Part shown: positions 60,542-64,000 of the stretch, piece after piece
Layout: each line of letters starts with the position of its first letter
Position numbering within the stretch: position 1 is the first letter of the stretch
Assembly: GCA_035048495.1 (NCBI GenBank)
Contig: CM068548.1
Location: 3,100,001 to 3,164,000, forward strand
Direction of reading: 5' to 3'
DNA: 64,000 bases
DNA from: Euptelea pleiosperma
Taxonomy: Eukaryota; Streptophyta; Magnoliopsida; Ranunculales; Eupteleaceae
Made by a program: the position numbers and the translations under genes
The notes under the pieces: generated by a model
The model's database searches: none
Told to the model about the DNA's origin: nothing
The model's input: the letters and a program-made list of their open reading frames with translations, nothing else

Positions 60542-63500
60542 AGAGGTGATCCATGAATGTCCCCTAGTGGTCCAATTAGGTCAATTAGACTACTAAGGTT
60601 CATTCGAAAACCCACTAAGAAAAAAGAAAGAGTCTAGATGTAGGAAACAAATAATTTAAATAATTTATAATTCAAATAATTCAATCAATCAACTAAATGT
60701 GAAGAGATGGAAGTGAGAACATACTCTCAATCAAAGGCTTACATGCCCGTGAAAATAAATAACCAATGTTTAGAATAATCAAAATCAAGTCTTCTAAAGT
60801 GTGGGATTGACTCCCAAAATCCTCGTCGATCTCCTCGAATGTACCGGAGTCTTTCGCCTCAAAATCATCTCACGTATCCGATTCCTCAAAATCTGAAAAT
60901 GGTATCGGTGTAGCACCGTGAGCCGAGGCCCAGTAATACAACAGTGTGCATGGTATGATATCATACTATACGAGTTTTTTAATCAAGGTATGCATCTCAA
61001 TCGTATAATAAAGATGGCATGAATATGAGGATGAATGCAGATGAGTAAGTACGGGATGCAAATGCAACTAGTACCCATAACCACATAGGGTCTCCATCTC
61101 CTTCCCGCACTGGGAGCGGTCTCATCGACCCATCTGCAGGATATAATAATGTCTGGGGCCTTTCACCCTAGGGTACCGAACCCTGATTAATTGATAAAAC
61201 TAATATAAACGTATATAATATACTTCAACCCCGTTCCCTTATGCACCCCTTATATGAAATGACGTGATGATCATGGTATGACAACAAGATGTACTAGGGT
61301 TACATGACATAAGCACACATGTATTTAACATTTAAATAAAAATATAAAATGAACCAATGATCATTAAGAGTAATAATATGGGAACGAATTAGGGTTAACC
61401 ATGAATAACATGTAACAATCACCGAAGGTCACGATCAACACGGATGAATAATATAAGCGGAAATCACAAGACAATCCAACACACCATGGCCGAACCCTAT
61501 GAGGGATCCATGACACAAGGTCGAACCCTAAAGAGGGATCCAAGACACTTGGCCGAACCCTATGAGGGATCCAAGACACATGGGTAAGATCCCCATGCAT
61601 ACAAGTATAGGTCGAACCATCTAGGTATAATAGTCAATAAGATATGACCAAATATCACAATCAACATCGATGAATAATATAAGTGAAAATCACAAGAGAA
61701 TCCAACACGCCATGGCCGAACCCTATGAGGGATCCATGACACAAGGTCGAACCCTAAAGAGGGATCCAAGACACTTGGCCGAACCCTATGAGAGATCCAA
61801 GACACTTGGGTGGGATCCCCATGCATACAAGTATAGGTCAAACCATCTAGGGTTTAGTCAAACAACAAGGTTAAAACCTTAATAGTTAATAATCATGACC
61901 GAACCACGAACAATTAATAGGTTTTTTACAAAAAAATGTACTGTATTATAAAAATCATAACTAAATAAATATGAATTAGAAAAATATAAACTCAATGGAT
62001 TTAAAAACTAGATTCATAGAGGTTTTTAGGAAAAATAAATAGAAAAATATTCAGATTCAAAATATAGGTCAAAACTCTTAATTAATTGGGCTGGACAGAA
62101 TTCGGGATACAGAAAAGTCCCACACATTTGAAAAATCATAACTTAATCAATACAAATCAGAAAAATACAAACTCAAGGGTTATAGAAACTAAATTGATAG
62201 AGGTATCTATGAAAAATAATTAAAAAAATATTTAGGTTAAAAATATAGATTGAAATCTCAAGTGAAGTGGACCGTGTAAAATCTGAAATTCTGGGTTTTA
62301 CAGAAAAGTCCAGCACGTTTGAAAACTCATAACTTAATCAATATAGATCAGAAAAATAAAAACTCAAAGGTTCTAGAAACTAGAATGATATAGATATCTG
62401 TGAAAAATAATTAGAAAAATATTTAGGTTAAAAATATGGATCGAAATCTCAGTTAAAGTGGACCGTTTAAAATCTGGAATTCTGGGTTTTACAGAAAAGT
62501 CCAGCATATTTGAAAAATCATAACTTAATCAATACAGATCAGAAAAATATAAACTCAAAGGTTATAGAAATTAGATTGATAGAGGTATCTGTTAAAAATA
62601 ATTAGAAAAATATTTAGATTAAAAATATAGATCGAAATCTCAGGTAAAGTGGACCGTATAAAATCTAGAATTCTGAGTTTTACAGAAAAGTCCAGTAAGT
62701 TTGAAAAATCATAACTTAATTAATACAAATCAGAAAAATATAAACTTAAAGGTTCTAGAAACTAGATTGATAGAGGTATCTATGAAAAATAATTAGAAAA
62801 ATATTTAGGTTAAAAATATAGATCGAAATCCCAAGTGAATCGGACCGTGTAAAATCTAAAATTTTGGGTTTTTTTTTGTAAAGTCATACAACTTAGAAAA
62901 ATCATAACTTAATCAATAAAAATCAGAAAAATATAAACTAAACGGTTTTGAAAAATAGATTCATAGAAGTATTTAGAAAAAATAATTATAAAAATATTTT
63001 AATTATGAAAATACAACGAAAATGATAAAGAACATAATTATCCGTTATAGGTACAAAATAGACGATGGCCCAACCCATCATGGTGGCCCAAAATAAAGAT
63101 CAACCCAATAAGAATAAAATAAATATTGTTGAAATTAATTTATAATGAGCATCAACCATTATCTAATGAAAGAGAAACAAAATCTTGAAGAAAAACAAGT
63201 ATAGGATGGATCAAGCGCACTTACCTCAAGGTTTCTTGAACTTTAATGAAAATCAAAAGTTTCTTCAAATTTGAAAGTCGTCGGATCGTCCTCTCCTCGG
63301 AGTATGTTCTTCTAATCGGAGTCCCCGTTAATTCTCCCTTCTTGCTCGAGTGCGATCGGTGCCCGGATGAAGGTTTAATGGAGCTTTCTCTATTCTTCAA
63401 TGGAGTTGGGTTTGTGAAAGCTTCTAAAGCTTTAGGGTTTTTAATAAATAGGTTTAGGGAAGGATTAGGGTTTCTATTTTGTTGAAATTCGTAATTAGCA

Positions 63501-64000
63501 AAGGGATGACTTTTTCAACCCTCAAAAACTTATATTTTACACTATTAATGGGTTAGGAATGGGCCCAAGGCCCATATACATCAATAGGCTTCATTTAAGA
63601 ATATTATTAAGCCCAAAAGGCTTCTAGATTGGCCATACGGCCCCACCCAACAATCATAACACAAATAATTATAAATTAATTCAATCAAACTATATTATAT
63701 AATTTAAAAGTCCATATAATAAGGTATCGACACATGTCACACACACAAATCATAAAAACGTTCAAAACCCTAGAAAAGTGTCAAATGACATTGGAATGAC
63801 CCGAAAGTGATTTGCGGGTCCCACGCTCCTATTAAATAAATAAAATATAATTAAATATTATTTTTGAAAAATATGCGAATCGTAGGAAGTTCAAAAATTA
63901 TAAAAATACTATTTTTGTCAAAATCTTCCACTAGAGTTTTTATGTCTTAGAAAAGTTCTAAATTTCACAAGTAAGTTGATAAGGATAAAATAGGAATATT
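60542..64000. mobile_element. LTR-like sequence D, copy 2 (5'-truncated, runs off the window)
   Basis: The sequence matches 53782 onward with roughly 5% differences and small indels, but lacks the first ~65 bp including the TGTCACGC start. It reaches the window end at a point matching ~57430 of copy 1, so its 3' end is not seen. No coding gene is supported. Confidence 0.75.
61930..63010. repeat. 191-bp tandem array in D copy 2, 6 units
   Basis: The aatcataact marker recurs at 61956, 62137, 62328, 62519, 62710 and 62901. That is one unit fewer than D copy 1, with the same 191-bp period. Confidence 0.85.

Overview
This is plant nuclear DNA from a repeat-rich flowering-plant genome. Evidence: one intact intron-containing YUCCA flavin monooxygenase gene, Tat/Athila-like Ty3 and Ty1/copia retrotransposons, a CACTA element, a Helitron, many fold-back MITEs, and (GA)n/(CT)n/(TA)n microsatellites. 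I cannot name the species. Nothing bacterial or CRISPR-like is present, and I saw no tRNA or rRNA gene.

Layout. 1-3100: gene-poor, with a block of short palindromes (811-1057) and a dispersed repeat (1705-1958). 3119-5772: promoter, leader with a uORF, and a four-exon YUCCA auxin-biosynthesis gene on the + strand. It is the only gene here that looks functional. 5.8-13 kb: a MITE-rich spacer with several fold-back elements; one of them (8875-9575) has a 168-bp tandem repeat inside. 13.2-18.9 kb: decayed Ty3 and Ty1/copia coding remnants. 18990-28467: a complete non-autonomous LTR retrotransposon (element A) with matching GTTCT target duplications. Its 5' LTR is split by a solo LTR of a related subfamily, with its own ATATG duplication. 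29-38.5 kb: Helitron Rep-type remnant preceded by exon-like scraps of host genes (myosin XI-like, Cu/Zn superoxide dismutase-like). 38.5-49.1 kb: a Ty3 pol remnant (element C), fused at its left edge to the Helitron and split in its RT region by an 8.2-kb CACTA element.

That CACTA (38887-47108) has CACTACAACAAA termini and a CCA target duplication. It carries pieces of at least three unrelated host genes: an ABC1/UbiB-type kinase, an AINTEGUMENTA-like AP2 factor, and the C-terminal end of a plasma-membrane H+-ATPase. No transposase was seen. The unoccupied version of its insertion site survives in a second pol copy at about 59119. 49140-60541: another Ty3 element (B), sitting in the integrase region of C, with 5' LTR, tRNA-Asp-type primer site, leader, truncated gag and broken pol. 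53717-57728 and 60542-64000 are two copies of a 4-kb LTR-like sequence containing 191-bp tandem repeats.

Overall this is a layered insertion record beside one auxin-biosynthesis gene. The most notable points are the multi-gene transduplication inside the CACTA, a second set of captured exons beside the Helitron, an in-frame Helitron-Ty3 chimeric ORF, and a ~1.23-kb block with no visible difference between two otherwise ~6% diverged pol copies. All similarity calls are from reading motifs by eye, not from database searches.
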